This document shows positions 1-5,087 of a DNA stretch of 5,087 bases, piece by piece. Positions within the stretch are counted from its first letter, which is position 1; each line of letters opens with the position of its first letter. Source of the stretch: an uncultured Enterocloster sp. (GTDB taxonomy: Bacteria; Bacillota; Clostridia; Lachnospirales; Lachnospiraceae). The translations under genes and the position numbers were made by a program. The stretch covers positions 1 through 5,087 of the forward strand of contig CALWMT010000203.1 of assembly GCA_944382045.1 (NCBI GenBank). Direction: 5' to 3'. The notes under the pieces are model-generated. The model was given only the letters and a program-made list of their open reading frames with translations, was not told where the DNA came from and ran no database searches.

Positions 1-89
1 CCTAATAACCAGCGGACACGAAAGCCGCCGCATCTGTTCTGCTGTAACCGCCCAAGCTGCTGCGTTCAGGCAGCGTTCATCCACAAAAT
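1..89 (-). other. ftsZ 3' flank without clear gene or terminator
   Basis: After the ftsZ TAA there is one short inverted repeat, GCTGC and GCAGC around six bases, but it has only five pairs and no T-run, so it is not a convincing terminator. A frame opening with GTG at 84-82, five bases after the ftsZ stop region, stays open for 28 codons to the window edge. It has no recognisable ribosome binding site and I do not recognise the peptide. It might be the start of another gene, but this is weak. Confidence 0.3.
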
Positions 90-1424
90 TTACCGCTTGT
101 TCTTCAGGAAATCCGGAATATTGATCTGCATCTCCTTGTTGGCCGCTGGGCGGAAGGAATGAGCCGGAGCGGGGTTCGGATTCTGAGTCTGGCCGGAAGC
201 AGTGTTCTGGCTGGGAGCCGCCTGTCCGGCACCAGCTCCATAGCTGCCGCCTCCGTAATTCTGACCGCCGAACCGGGAGCCGGTGTAGCTGCCCTGGCCG
301 CCCGCATTGCCCGCCTGCGTACGTCCGTAATTCGGTGTATAGCCCTGAGAGGGTCTTGCATAAGAGGGAGCAGAAGCCGCTGCCTCTGTTCCTGCCTGGG
401 CTGCAGGCGCAGTCTTGGACTTAAAGCCGCTGGCAAAGCCTGTCATAGCCTTGGCAACGGAGGCACTGCCGCCGTGCTCGTCAAGGCCGGTCGCAATCAC
501 CGTGATGCTGGCCTCGTCCTGGGCATTCTCATCGTACATCGCACCAAAGATAATATTCGCGTCATCGCCTGCCAGCTCCTGCACAAAGCTCGCTGCCTCA
601 TTGGCCTCGATCAGGCTGATGTCACCGGAAATATTGATAATTACATGGCTTGCACCCTCGATGGTGGTCTCAAGCAGCGGGCTGGATACCGCCTGCTTCA
701 CCGCCTCGATGGCCTTGTCGTCGCCCTTGGCCTTGCCGATGCCGATATGGGCGATTCCCTTGTCTATCATAACGGTCTGCACATCTGCAAAGTCCAGATT
801 GATCAGTCCGGGAACATTGATCAGGTCTGTGATGCCCTGCACTGCCTGCTGAAGCACCTCGTCCGCCTTCTTAAGAGCATCCGGCATGGTGGTGCGCCGG
901 TCCACAATCTCGAGAAGCCGGTCGTTGGGGATCACAATCAGCGTGTCCACCGCCTGCTTCAGATTCTCTATTCCCATAAGAGCGTTGCTCATACGGGTCT
1001 TTGCCTCAAAACGGAAGGGCTTGGTCACCACGCCCACCGTCAGAATTCCCATATCCTTGGCAATCTTGGCAACCACAGGGGCAGCTCCGGTTCCGGTGCC
1101 GCCGCCCATGCCGCAGGTCACGAACACCATATCCGCTCCCTTTAAGGCCTGGGAAATCTCCTCTGCGCTCTCCTCCGCTGCCTTCTCGCCAATCTCAGGC
1201 CTTGCGCCTGCGCCAAGTCCCTTGGTCAGCTTCTCGCCAATCTGCATGGCCGTAGGGGCTTTACAGAACTGGAGGGCCTGCTTGTCCGTATTAATTCCAA
1301 TGAACTCCACTCCCGCAATATTCTCGTCAATCATGCGGTTTACCGCGTTATTGCCCGCGCCGCCTACACCTACAACTATAATCCTGGCGGAATTCTCCGA
1401 CTCATTTATCTTAATCTCTAACAA
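90..1424 (-). CDS. ftsZ: Cell division protein FtsZ
   Basis: FtsZ is the cytoplasmic tubulin-like GTPase that polymerises into the division ring and recruits the divisome. The 444-residue protein has a short N-terminal tail (1-12), then the GTPase domain with IIVVGVGGAGNNAVNRM (15-31), the tubulin signature GGGTGTG (107-113), PNDRLLEI (166-173) and the T7 loop NLDFAD (209-214), whose acidic residues complete the GTPase site of the neighbouring subunit. The core ends near residue 315. A linker of about 115 residues follows, rich in Ala, Gly, Gln, Ser and Tyr. The last 11 residues, INIPDFLKNKR, form the conserved C-terminal peptide that normally binds partners such as FtsA, SepF or EzrA. All key residues are present. 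The start is a TTG behind a strong ribosome binding site; no better start exists in frame. Transcription probably comes from the two promoters in the upstream gap plus read-through. Confidence 0.98.
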   Translation of the reverse strand: MLEIKINESENSARIIVVGVGGAGNNAVNRMIDENIAGVEFIGINTDKQALQFCKAPTAMQIGEKLTKGLGAGARPEIGEKAAEESAEEISQALKGADMVFVTCGMGGGTGTGAAPVVAKIAKDMGILTVGVVTKPFRFEAKTRMSNALMGIENLKQAVDTLIVIPNDRLLEIVDRRTTMPDALKKADEVLQQAVQGITDLINVPGLINLDFADVQTVMIDKGIAHIGIGKAKGDDKAIEAVKQAVSSPLLETTIEGASHVIINISGDISLIEANEAASFVQELAGDDANIIFGAMYDENAQDEASITVIATGLDEHGGSASVAKAMTGFASGFKSKTAPAAQAGTEAAASAPSYARPSQGYTPNYGRTQAGNAGGQGSYTGSRFGGQNYGGGSYGAGAGQAAPSQNTASGQTQNPNPAPAHSFRPAANKEMQINIPDFLKNKR

Positions 1425-1433
1425 GATACATAT

Positions 1434-1440
1434 CCTCCTT
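1434..1440 (-). promoter_or_regulatory. Strong ribosome binding site of ftsZ, selects a TTG start
   Basis: AAGGAGG is followed by 9 bases and then TTG (1424-1422), the only start-type codon in the ftsZ frame near it. An ATG at 1431-1429 lies just 2 bases after AGGAGG in another frame and reaches TAA after six codons. Confidence 0.8.
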
Positions 1441-1459
1441 TATTCCCCTGCTTCCATAG

Positions 1460-1488
1460 ATTATATATAAGTAATCCTCAAAAGTCTA
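1460..1488 (-). promoter_or_regulatory. Candidate downstream sigma-A promoter of ftsZ (P2)
   Basis: TAGACT (1488-1483), a 17-base spacer, and a perfect TATAAT (1465-1460). The -35 box matches 4 of 6 consensus positions. Transcription would start near 1453, giving a leader of about 29 bases that contains the ribosome binding site. Together with P1 this suggests that ftsZ has its own transcription in addition to the operon. Confidence 0.6.
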
Positions 1489-1499
1489 GTCTATTTAAT

Positions 1500-1528
1500 A
1501 TGATATTTTATTTTAGAAAAAATATCAA
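1500..1528 (-). promoter_or_regulatory. Candidate upstream sigma-A promoter of ftsZ (P1)
   Basis: TTGATA (1528-1523), a spacer of exactly 17 bases, then TATCAT (1505-1500). Each box matches the sigma-A consensus at 5 of 6 positions, in AT-rich sequence between genes. Transcription would start near 1494-1492, leaving a leader of about 70 bases before the ftsZ TTG. Predicted from sequence only. Confidence 0.6.
1501..1527 (-). repeat. Palindrome spanning promoter P1
   Basis: TGATATTTT (1527-1519) and AAAATATCA (1509-1501) are perfect 9-base inverted repeats around a 9-base centre. The arms include nearly all of the P1 -35 box and most of its -10 box. It could be an operator site for a dimeric repressor or simply a result of the two boxes being near reverse complements. 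The stem is almost all A-T and lacks a trailing T-run, so a terminator is unlikely. Confidence 0.5.
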
Positions 1529-1536
1529 GCCCAAAT

Positions 1537-2268
1537 TCATTTCCTTTTAAAAGTTATTCCCGCATGGCTGTTGGCTTCGGTATAGTTTTCCAGCATCAGC
1601 ACGCCCCTCTCATCCATGAGCTGGGGCTGATCCGTGAGAATATCATGCAGGGTGGATATTTTTCCGTCAATATCCCTGTTATCTCCCAGCGTGACCTCCA
1701 TCTGCCGGATGTACAGAACTGCTTGTCCCTGTGAATCATATTCAATGCGGTCCACAGGAATCCCATAGAGGGAGAGCTGCTGGGTCAGATTCAATATTTC
1801 CTGAAAAATATCCGGATCCTCCACAGGAAGCGGCTTATAGAGCACAATCTGTCCGAAGTCCAGTCCCGTAATCCAGGGCACCCCCTCCAGCTTCTCGCTG
1901 GAGCTCTCCACAATGATCCCATCCCGGTCAAAGTACATGCAGCTGCTCATGTAAGACACATAGCCCACAATGCTTTTTTCGTAGACAATGATCTCCACAT
2001 CAAAGGGGCTGTGAAATACGATCCGATAATCCTCCACAAAGGGAATCTGGCGGTGGGGCTTCAGCCGGTCCTTCAGGTAGGCCGCCGCCGAATTCCTTCC
2101 CCAGGGCTCTGAAAAGAGGAGCTCCTCCAGCTCATCCGCCGTATACCGATCACTGCCTGTGACTGTTATATTTTGTATGCGCACCGTGAGAAAAAGGATT
2201 GCGCCCAGCAGAAAAAAAGCCAGGGCAATACCAATTCCTCCGTGATGCTTTCTCCAAAATCCTCTCAT
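1537..2268 (-). CDS. ftsQ: Cell division protein FtsQ/DivIB
   Basis: FtsQ, called DivIB in Gram-positives, is a single-pass membrane protein that links early and late divisome parts, with FtsL and FtsB/DivIC as partners. The 243-residue protein has a short basic cytoplasmic head (MRGFWRKHHGG), one membrane segment at about 12-29, then a POTRA-type domain (about 31-98) opening with RIQNITVTGSDRYTADEL. The beta domain follows, with YFDRDGIIVE (112-121), PWITGL (131-136) and the closing TLGDNRDIDGKISTLHDIL stretch (193-211). The tail is short and basic (FKRK). Length, topology and order of parts fit the family; sequence conservation is low, as usual for FtsQ. The start at 2268 gives a 4-base overlap with the murA stop, so translation is probably coupled. 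A start at 2289 would add seven residues. In most relatives ftsA or small genes separate it from ftsZ; here only 112 bases do. Confidence 0.9.
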   Translation of the reverse strand: MRGFWRKHHGGIGIALAFFLLGAILFLTVRIQNITVTGSDRYTADELEELLFSEPWGRNSAAAYLKDRLKPHRQIPFVEDYRIVFHSPFDVEIIVYEKSIVGYVSYMSSCMYFDRDGIIVESSSEKLEGVPWITGLDFGQIVLYKPLPVEDPDIFQEILNLTQQLSLYGIPVDRIEYDSQGQAVLYIRQMEVTLGDNRDIDGKISTLHDILTDQPQLMDERGVLMLENYTEANSHAGITFKRK

Positions 2269-3539
2269 GTCCCATCCTCTTTTATCCATCGGATCTGGGC
2301 CCCCAGGGCAGACAGATCCCGGCAGATATCCTCATAGCCCCGTTCAATGTATCCGCACCGGCTGATGCGGGTCTCCCCGCAGGCAGCCAATCCTGCCGCA
2401 ACCAGAGCCGCCCCGCCCCGAAGATCCGCGGCCTTTACGCTGGCTCCCCGCAGGGGCCTGACCCCCTCCACCTCAGCCCTTCGTCCGCTGATGCGGATCC
2501 TGGCTCCCATGGCGCAGAGGGCCTCTGCCGTGGCAAAGCGCTCCTCAAATACCCGCTCCTCAATATGGCTGATTCCCTGAGCTGCGGCCAGCAGGGCCAT
2601 AAAGGGAGACTGCAGATCCGTGGGAAATTCCGGATACGGTCCGGTGCAGATATCCAGGCAGCAGGGAATCCTGTCCATGGACACCTGAATCCGTCCTGCG
2701 TTCTCCTCCGTGCGGATTCTGGCGCCTGCCCTTTCCAGCAGCCTGAGAGGCTCGTGAAGAAATGAGGGCTTGATTCCCTTCATAAGCACATCCCCTCCCA
2801 CGGCGGCAGCTGCCGCCGCATAGGTTCCCGCCACAATCCGATCCCCCTCCACACGAAAGCTGCTGTCGTGAAGGCCGTCCACCCCCTGAATCATCAGATG
2901 CTCTGTGCCCATGCCGCAGATAACGGCCCCCATATTGTTCAGAAAATCACAGAGCTGTACAATCTCCGGCTCTCTTGCCGCCCCGTGGACCACGGTGACA
3001 TCCCTTGACAGAACAGAAGCAAGGATGGCCTGCTCTGTGGCCCCCACGCTGGGATAGGGCAGGTGAAGCTCTGCCCCGCGGATTCCCTCACTGCCCCGGC
3101 AGACAAACAGATGGCCCTCCTCCTCCCGAATCTCTGCCCCCAGCCCCTCCAGGACCTTTATGTGCAGATCAATGGGCCTTGCGCCGATCAGACAGCCGCC
3201 GGGATAACACCCGCTTCCCTCCCCCATTCTCCCCAAAAGAGCGCCCAGCACCACAATGGATGAGCGCATGGCGCTTACAAAATGGTCCGGAACCGCTGTG
3301 TTTTCTATATGGCTGGCATCAATGGCCAGACAGCCTCCCTGGCGCTCCAGCCGGCACCCCAGATATTCCAGGATGTCTGCCATGCAGGACACGTCCCGAA
3401 TCACCGGGACATTCATGAGGACCGTTACCCCCCTGTGGAGAAGGGCCGCTGCCATCATGGGGAGAACGGCATTTTTCGCGCCCTGTATGGAAATCTCCCC
3501 CTTTAAGGGGAATTGGCCGTAAATCTGTATCTCTGACAA
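2265..3539 (-). CDS. murA: UDP-N-acetylglucosamine 1-carboxyvinyltransferase
   Basis: MurA is the cytoplasmic enzyme that transfers enolpyruvate from PEP to UDP-GlcNAc, the first committed step of peptidoglycan synthesis and the target of fosfomycin. With the TTG start the protein has 424 residues, the normal family length. It begins SEIQIYGQFPLKGEISIQG and then shows the substrate-binding pair K22-N23. The active-site loop is PGGCLIGARPIDLH with the catalytic Cys at 116, so fosfomycin binding should be possible. PYPEFPTDLQ carries the general base-type Asp (308), and YIERGYE has the conserved Arg at 400. The protein holds 15 cysteines, including a second one at 111 beside the active-site loop, which is many for this family. 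Many Gram-positives have two paralogues (murA/murZ); which one this is cannot be decided here. Its stop overlaps the ftsQ start. It lies between ftsW and ftsQ, a place taken by murG and murB in Bacillus subtilis. Confidence 0.96.
   Translation of the reverse strand: MSEIQIYGQFPLKGEISIQGAKNAVLPMMAAALLHRGVTVLMNVPVIRDVSCMADILEYLGCRLERQGGCLAIDASHIENTAVPDHFVSAMRSSIVVLGALLGRMGEGSGCYPGGCLIGARPIDLHIKVLEGLGAEIREEEGHLFVCRGSEGIRGAELHLPYPSVGATEQAILASVLSRDVTVVHGAAREPEIVQLCDFLNNMGAVICGMGTEHLMIQGVDGLHDSSFRVEGDRIVAGTYAAAAAAVGGDVLMKGIKPSFLHEPLRLLERAGARIRTEENAGRIQVSMDRIPCCLDICTGPYPEFPTDLQSPFMALLAAAQGISHIEERVFEERFATAEALCAMGARIRISGRRAEVEGVRPLRGASVKAADLRGGAALVAAGLAACGETRISRCGYIERGYEDICRDLSALGAQIRWIKEDGT
2276..2280 (-). 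promoter_or_regulatory. Ribosome binding site of ftsQ inside the murA end
   Basis: AGAGG lies within the last codons of murA and is followed by 7 bases and the ATG at 2268-2266. The longer in-frame ATG at 2289 has no purine-rich sequence at the right distance. This supports the shorter ftsQ and an ATGA overlap with murA. Confidence 0.7.
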
Positions 3540-3546
3540 TGGGGCA

Positions 3547-3552
3547 CCTCCT
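3547..3552 (-). promoter_or_regulatory. Ribosome binding site of murA, selects a TTG start
   Basis: AGGAGG is followed by 7 bases and then TTG (3539-3537). No ATG or GTG in the murA frame lies at a usable distance. The nearest upstream in-frame ATG (3557) lies before the motif. The ATG at 3590 would add 17 residues that do not look like MurA, and its only purine-rich stretch is 14 bases away. This site therefore fixes the TTG as the likely start. Confidence 0.85.
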
Positions 3553-3595
3553 GGCATATACTGATAAGAGCACGCTCTATATAAAAGCATATGCC
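3553..3595 (-). repeat. Nested inverted repeat directly upstream of murA ribosome binding site
   Basis: On the minus strand GGCATAT (3595-3589) is complementary to ATATGCC (3559-3553), with a possible extra G-U pair inside. Between the arms lies a second inverted repeat, AGAGC (3578-3574) and GCTCT (3571-3567), which could fold as AGAG-CGTG-CTCT. The outer right arm ends at the base before AGGAGG. The pairing is seen in the sequence; whether the RNA folds this way or regulates murA is inference. No T-run follows, so it does not look like a terminator. Confidence 0.5.
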
Positions 3596-3635
3596 GGGAA
3601 ATATCCCCTCGTGCAGGTCCATTCCGCGCAGGCGG

Positions 3636-4832
3636 CTAGGTCTCCAGCTTGATCTGGTTCGACACGCTGAGCACCACCCCCATCTCTGCGAGAAGGAAGA
3701 GAATGGATGTGCCTCCATAGCTGATAAAGGGAAGCGTGATGCCTGTGTTGGGGATGGTGTTGGTCACCACCGCAATATTTAAAATCACCTGAATGGCGAT
3801 GTGGCCCATAACGCCCACCACAAGCATGGCGCCGAACAGATCGGGCGCATTGTTTGCGATAACCATAAAGCGGTAGATCATAAAGAGGAAGATCAAAATG
3901 ATGGAGACCGCCCCAAAAAGCCCCAGCTCCTCACAGATAATGGCAAAAATCATATCATTCTGGGACTCCGGCAGAAAGCCCAGCTTCTGAATGCTCTCCC
4001 CCAGACCCTGGCCCACCAGGCCGCCGGAGCCAATGGCATAGAGGCCCTGGAGAACCTGAAAGCCGTTCCCCATGGGGTCGGACTCCGGATTCAGCCAGGC
4101 CTCGATCCGGTTAAACTGGTAGGGCTTTAGAAGGCCGATCTGCAGAAGGGCATTTCCAATGGGGCCGGCCCCGGCCAGAATCCCGAGAGCCCCCGCTCCC
4201 ATGGCAAAGAAGGGCCATTTTACCTTGCACGCCACAAACAGCATGACAAACGCAATGCCGCAGACAATGATTCCCGAGCTCAGATTATTCATCGCGATGA
4301 GACCGGCCAGGGGAAGCGCCAGGGCGGCCACAGTCAGCGCATTCTTAGGCCGGTTGATCTTATTTCCCATGGAGGTGATCACCGCCGCCAGCATGACGAT
4401 CAGGGCGATCTTGACGAACTCTGTGGGCTGGAAGCTCACAGGACCGATGCCAAGCCAGCGCTTCTTTCCGTTGGCCTCTGTTCCTACAATGCTCACCGCG
4501 ATCATCAGCACATAGGACAGGATATAGGCAGCCACGGAAAATCGGGCAAAGATGTGGTAATCCATCTTGGAAATAATGAAAAGGCAGAAAAAGCCGAAGG
4601 CCGCGATGGCCGCCTGCCGCTGCATAAAGTACGCCCCATTTCCCCCGTACCGGGGATCCAGCTGTGCCGAATAGGAGCTGGCGCTGTAGATCATCACCAG
4701 GCCGAAGGCAGTGAGAAAGATGATGGAAAACAGCAGGCTGTAATCGTAAAAATGACGGATCTTCTTTTTCTTTTTTACATGTGCCGCCTGCTGCTGCTCC
4801 ACAGCCGCTCCCGAAGCTCTTCTTTTTGCCAT
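3636..4832 (-). CDS. ftsW: SEDS-family septal peptidoglycan polymerase FtsW (SpoVE-like)
   Basis: FtsW is a polytopic membrane glycosyltransferase that polymerises lipid II at the septum with a partner class B PBP. SpoVE is the sporulation paralogue in this family, and sequence alone does not separate the two. The 398-residue protein starts with a basic cytoplasmic tail containing five lysines (residues 20-24), followed by about ten hydrophobic segments. Family landmarks are RWLGIG near 125-130, QPTEFVK at 135-141, the large outer loop with NRIEAWLNPESDP near 241-252, the LPESQND segment with the expected catalytic Asp at 293, and the signature GITLPFISYGG at 364-374. The usual PDLGT-type motif after the fourth to fifth membrane segment reads NNLSSG (182-187). 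The start at 4832 is chosen because of its ribosome binding site; an ATG two codons earlier is possible. It follows murD closely. The next gene, murA, begins after a 96-base gap, where many relatives carry murG. Confidence 0.95.
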   Translation of the reverse strand: MAKRRASGAAVEQQQAAHVKKKKKIRHFYDYSLLFSIIFLTAFGLVMIYSASSYSAQLDPRYGGNGAYFMQRQAAIAAFGFFCLFIISKMDYHIFARFSVAAYILSYVLMIAVSIVGTEANGKKRWLGIGPVSFQPTEFVKIALIVMLAAVITSMGNKINRPKNALTVAALALPLAGLIAMNNLSSGIIVCGIAFVMLFVACKVKWPFFAMGAGALGILAGAGPIGNALLQIGLLKPYQFNRIEAWLNPESDPMGNGFQVLQGLYAIGSGGLVGQGLGESIQKLGFLPESQNDMIFAIICEELGLFGAVSIILIFLFMIYRFMVIANNAPDLFGAMLVVGVMGHIAIQVILNIAVVTNTIPNTGITLPFISYGGTSILFLLAEMGVVLSVSNQIKLET

Positions 4833-4841
4833 ACGCATCTA

Positions 4842-4847
4842 CCTCCT
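4842..4847 (-). promoter_or_regulatory. Ribosome binding site of ftsW, overlapping murD stop
   Basis: On the minus strand AGGAGG follows the T of the murD TAG stop, so the stop and the Shine-Dalgarno share two bases. It lies 3 bases before the first ATG (4838) and 9 bases before the second ATG (4832). The 3-base spacing is too short for efficient initiation, so the second ATG is favoured as the ftsW start. Confidence 0.8.
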
Positions 4848-5087
4848 ACAGCTCCATGACGCACTCCTTAAAAATACGGCCCCGCTCCTCATAATTTTTG
4901 AACATGCCCCAGCTGGCGCAGGCGGGACTCAAGAGCACACAGTCTCCGCTGTCCGCATACACAGCGCAGACCTGTACAGCCTCCTGCATATCCTCCGCAT
5001 ACATAATCTCCGTAAACCCGTGCTCCTTGGCACAGGCAGCAATCTTATCGCGTGTCTGGCCGATGAGCACCAGATACTTGACCCTTC
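4846..5087 (-). CDS. murD: UDP-N-acetylmuramoylalanine--D-glutamate ligase, C-terminal part
   Basis: This is the last 79 codons of murD; the 5' part lies beyond the window edge. MurD is a cytoplasmic ATP-dependent ligase that adds D-glutamate to UDP-MurNAc-L-alanine during peptidoglycan precursor synthesis. The visible part belongs to the C-terminal Mur ligase domain. It opens with a beta strand and turn (KYLVLIGQTRDKI) and later carries the family signature LLSPACASW followed by MFKNYEERG. That signature is highly characteristic of MurD; most homologues known to me have Asp where this protein has Gly after SPACASW. The stop TAG overlaps the ribosome binding site of the next gene, ftsW, so the two are probably co-translated. 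A GTG at 5070 is in frame but is only an internal valine, because the reading frame continues upstream to the edge and matches MurD there. Identity is secure; the N-terminal and central domains cannot be judged. Confidence 0.93.
   Translation of the reverse strand, partial: RVKYLVLIGQTRDKIAACAKEHGFTEIMYAEDMQEAVQVCAVYADSGDCVLLSPACASWGMFKNYEERGRIFKECVMEL

Larger units (their letters stand above)
1425..1536 (-). other. AT-rich ftsQ-ftsZ intergenic region
   Basis: The only strongly AT-rich stretch in the window. It holds two candidate sigma-A promoters, a 9-base palindrome, a tandem TAGAC-TAGAC at 1493-1484, and the ftsZ ribosome binding site. I see no GC-rich hairpin with a T-run, so some transcripts from upstream genes may read through into ftsZ. 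Confidence 0.7.
3540..3635 (-). other. ftsW-murA gap, structured murA leader
   Basis: These 96 bases contain no gene that I can support. An ATG at about 3618 opens a 39-codon frame, but it has no ribosome binding site and reads into murA in another phase. The downstream half holds nested inverted repeats and then the murA ribosome binding site. I saw no promoter with good -35 and -10 boxes: TATAGA at 3581-3576 has only ATATTT at the right upstream distance. The gap sits where murG is often found between ftsW and the next mur gene. Confidence 0.5.

Noticed and set aside
60..80. Short hairpin after ftsZ as a terminator
   Set aside because: Only five base pairs and no following T-run.
159..1145. 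Plus-strand open frame of 328 codons opposite ftsZ
   Set aside because: It is antisense to a fully conserved gene, its product resembles no protein family, and long antisense frames arise from the biased codon use of GC-rich genes.
1442..1478. Possible sigma-H promoter before ftsZ (AGGATTA and GAAT)
   Set aside because: The two boxes are too far apart: about 23 bases where roughly 11-12 are expected. Sigma-H control of ftsZ is known in B. subtilis, but this sequence does not support it.
1501..1527. Palindrome after ftsQ as an intrinsic terminator
   Set aside because: The stem has only one G-C pair and no T-run follows; its position matches a promoter better.
2199..2765. Plus-strand open frame of 188 codons opposite murA and ftsQ
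   Set aside because: It crosses the murA-ftsQ overlap on the other strand, has no family motifs, and is explained by the codon pattern of the real genes.
3503..3619. Small frame starting with ATG in the ftsW-murA gap, possibly a murG remnant or small protein
   Set aside because: There is no ribosome binding site, it runs into murA out of frame, and no MurG motif is visible.
4770..4776. A AAA AAG heptamer in the FtsW lysine run, in the same codon phase as the dnaX frameshift site
   Set aside because: The basic cytoplasmic tail explains the A-run. I saw no clear downstream hairpin, and the -1 frame, although open for about 150 codons, encodes nothing recognisable.

Overview
The window is a stretch of a division and cell wall (dcw) cluster from a Gram-positive, low-oxygen bacterium. 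It most resembles the class Clostridia, probably family Lachnospiraceae. This rests on the FtsZ, FtsW and MurA sequence style, the GC-rich genes with AGGAGG ribosome binding sites, and the gene order. The assignment is recognition by eye, not a database result. All real genes lie on the minus strand, so transcription runs from high to low coordinates.

In transcription order the window holds five genes. They are the C-terminal end of murD (cut by the window edge), ftsW (or spoVE), murA, ftsQ (divIB) and a complete ftsZ. The murD stop codon overlaps the ftsW ribosome binding site, and murA and ftsQ overlap by ATGA, so these pairs look translationally coupled. A 96-base gap separates ftsW from murA; it contains a nested inverted repeat that ends directly against the murA ribosome binding site. 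An AT-rich gap of 112 bases separates ftsQ from ftsZ. It carries two good candidate sigma-A promoters, the upstream one lying inside a palindrome. The last 89 bases, downstream of ftsZ, show no convincing terminator and no clear gene.

The genes serve one pathway. MurA starts UDP-MurNAc synthesis and MurD adds D-glutamate to the precursor. FtsW polymerises lipid II at the septum, FtsQ/DivIB scaffolds the divisome, and FtsZ forms the ring that positions it. Both murA and ftsZ appear to start at TTG behind strong ribosome binding sites, and the best starts for ftsW and ftsQ are internal to the longest open frames. 

I did not find an undescribed system here; this is a core housekeeping locus. 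The points worth a second look are the local gene order (no murG or murB between ftsW and ftsQ, no ftsA before ftsZ), the structured leader of murA, the palindromic ftsZ promoter, the TTG start of ftsZ with a decoy ATG, the Tyr/Gly-rich FtsZ linker, and a changed motif in FtsW.
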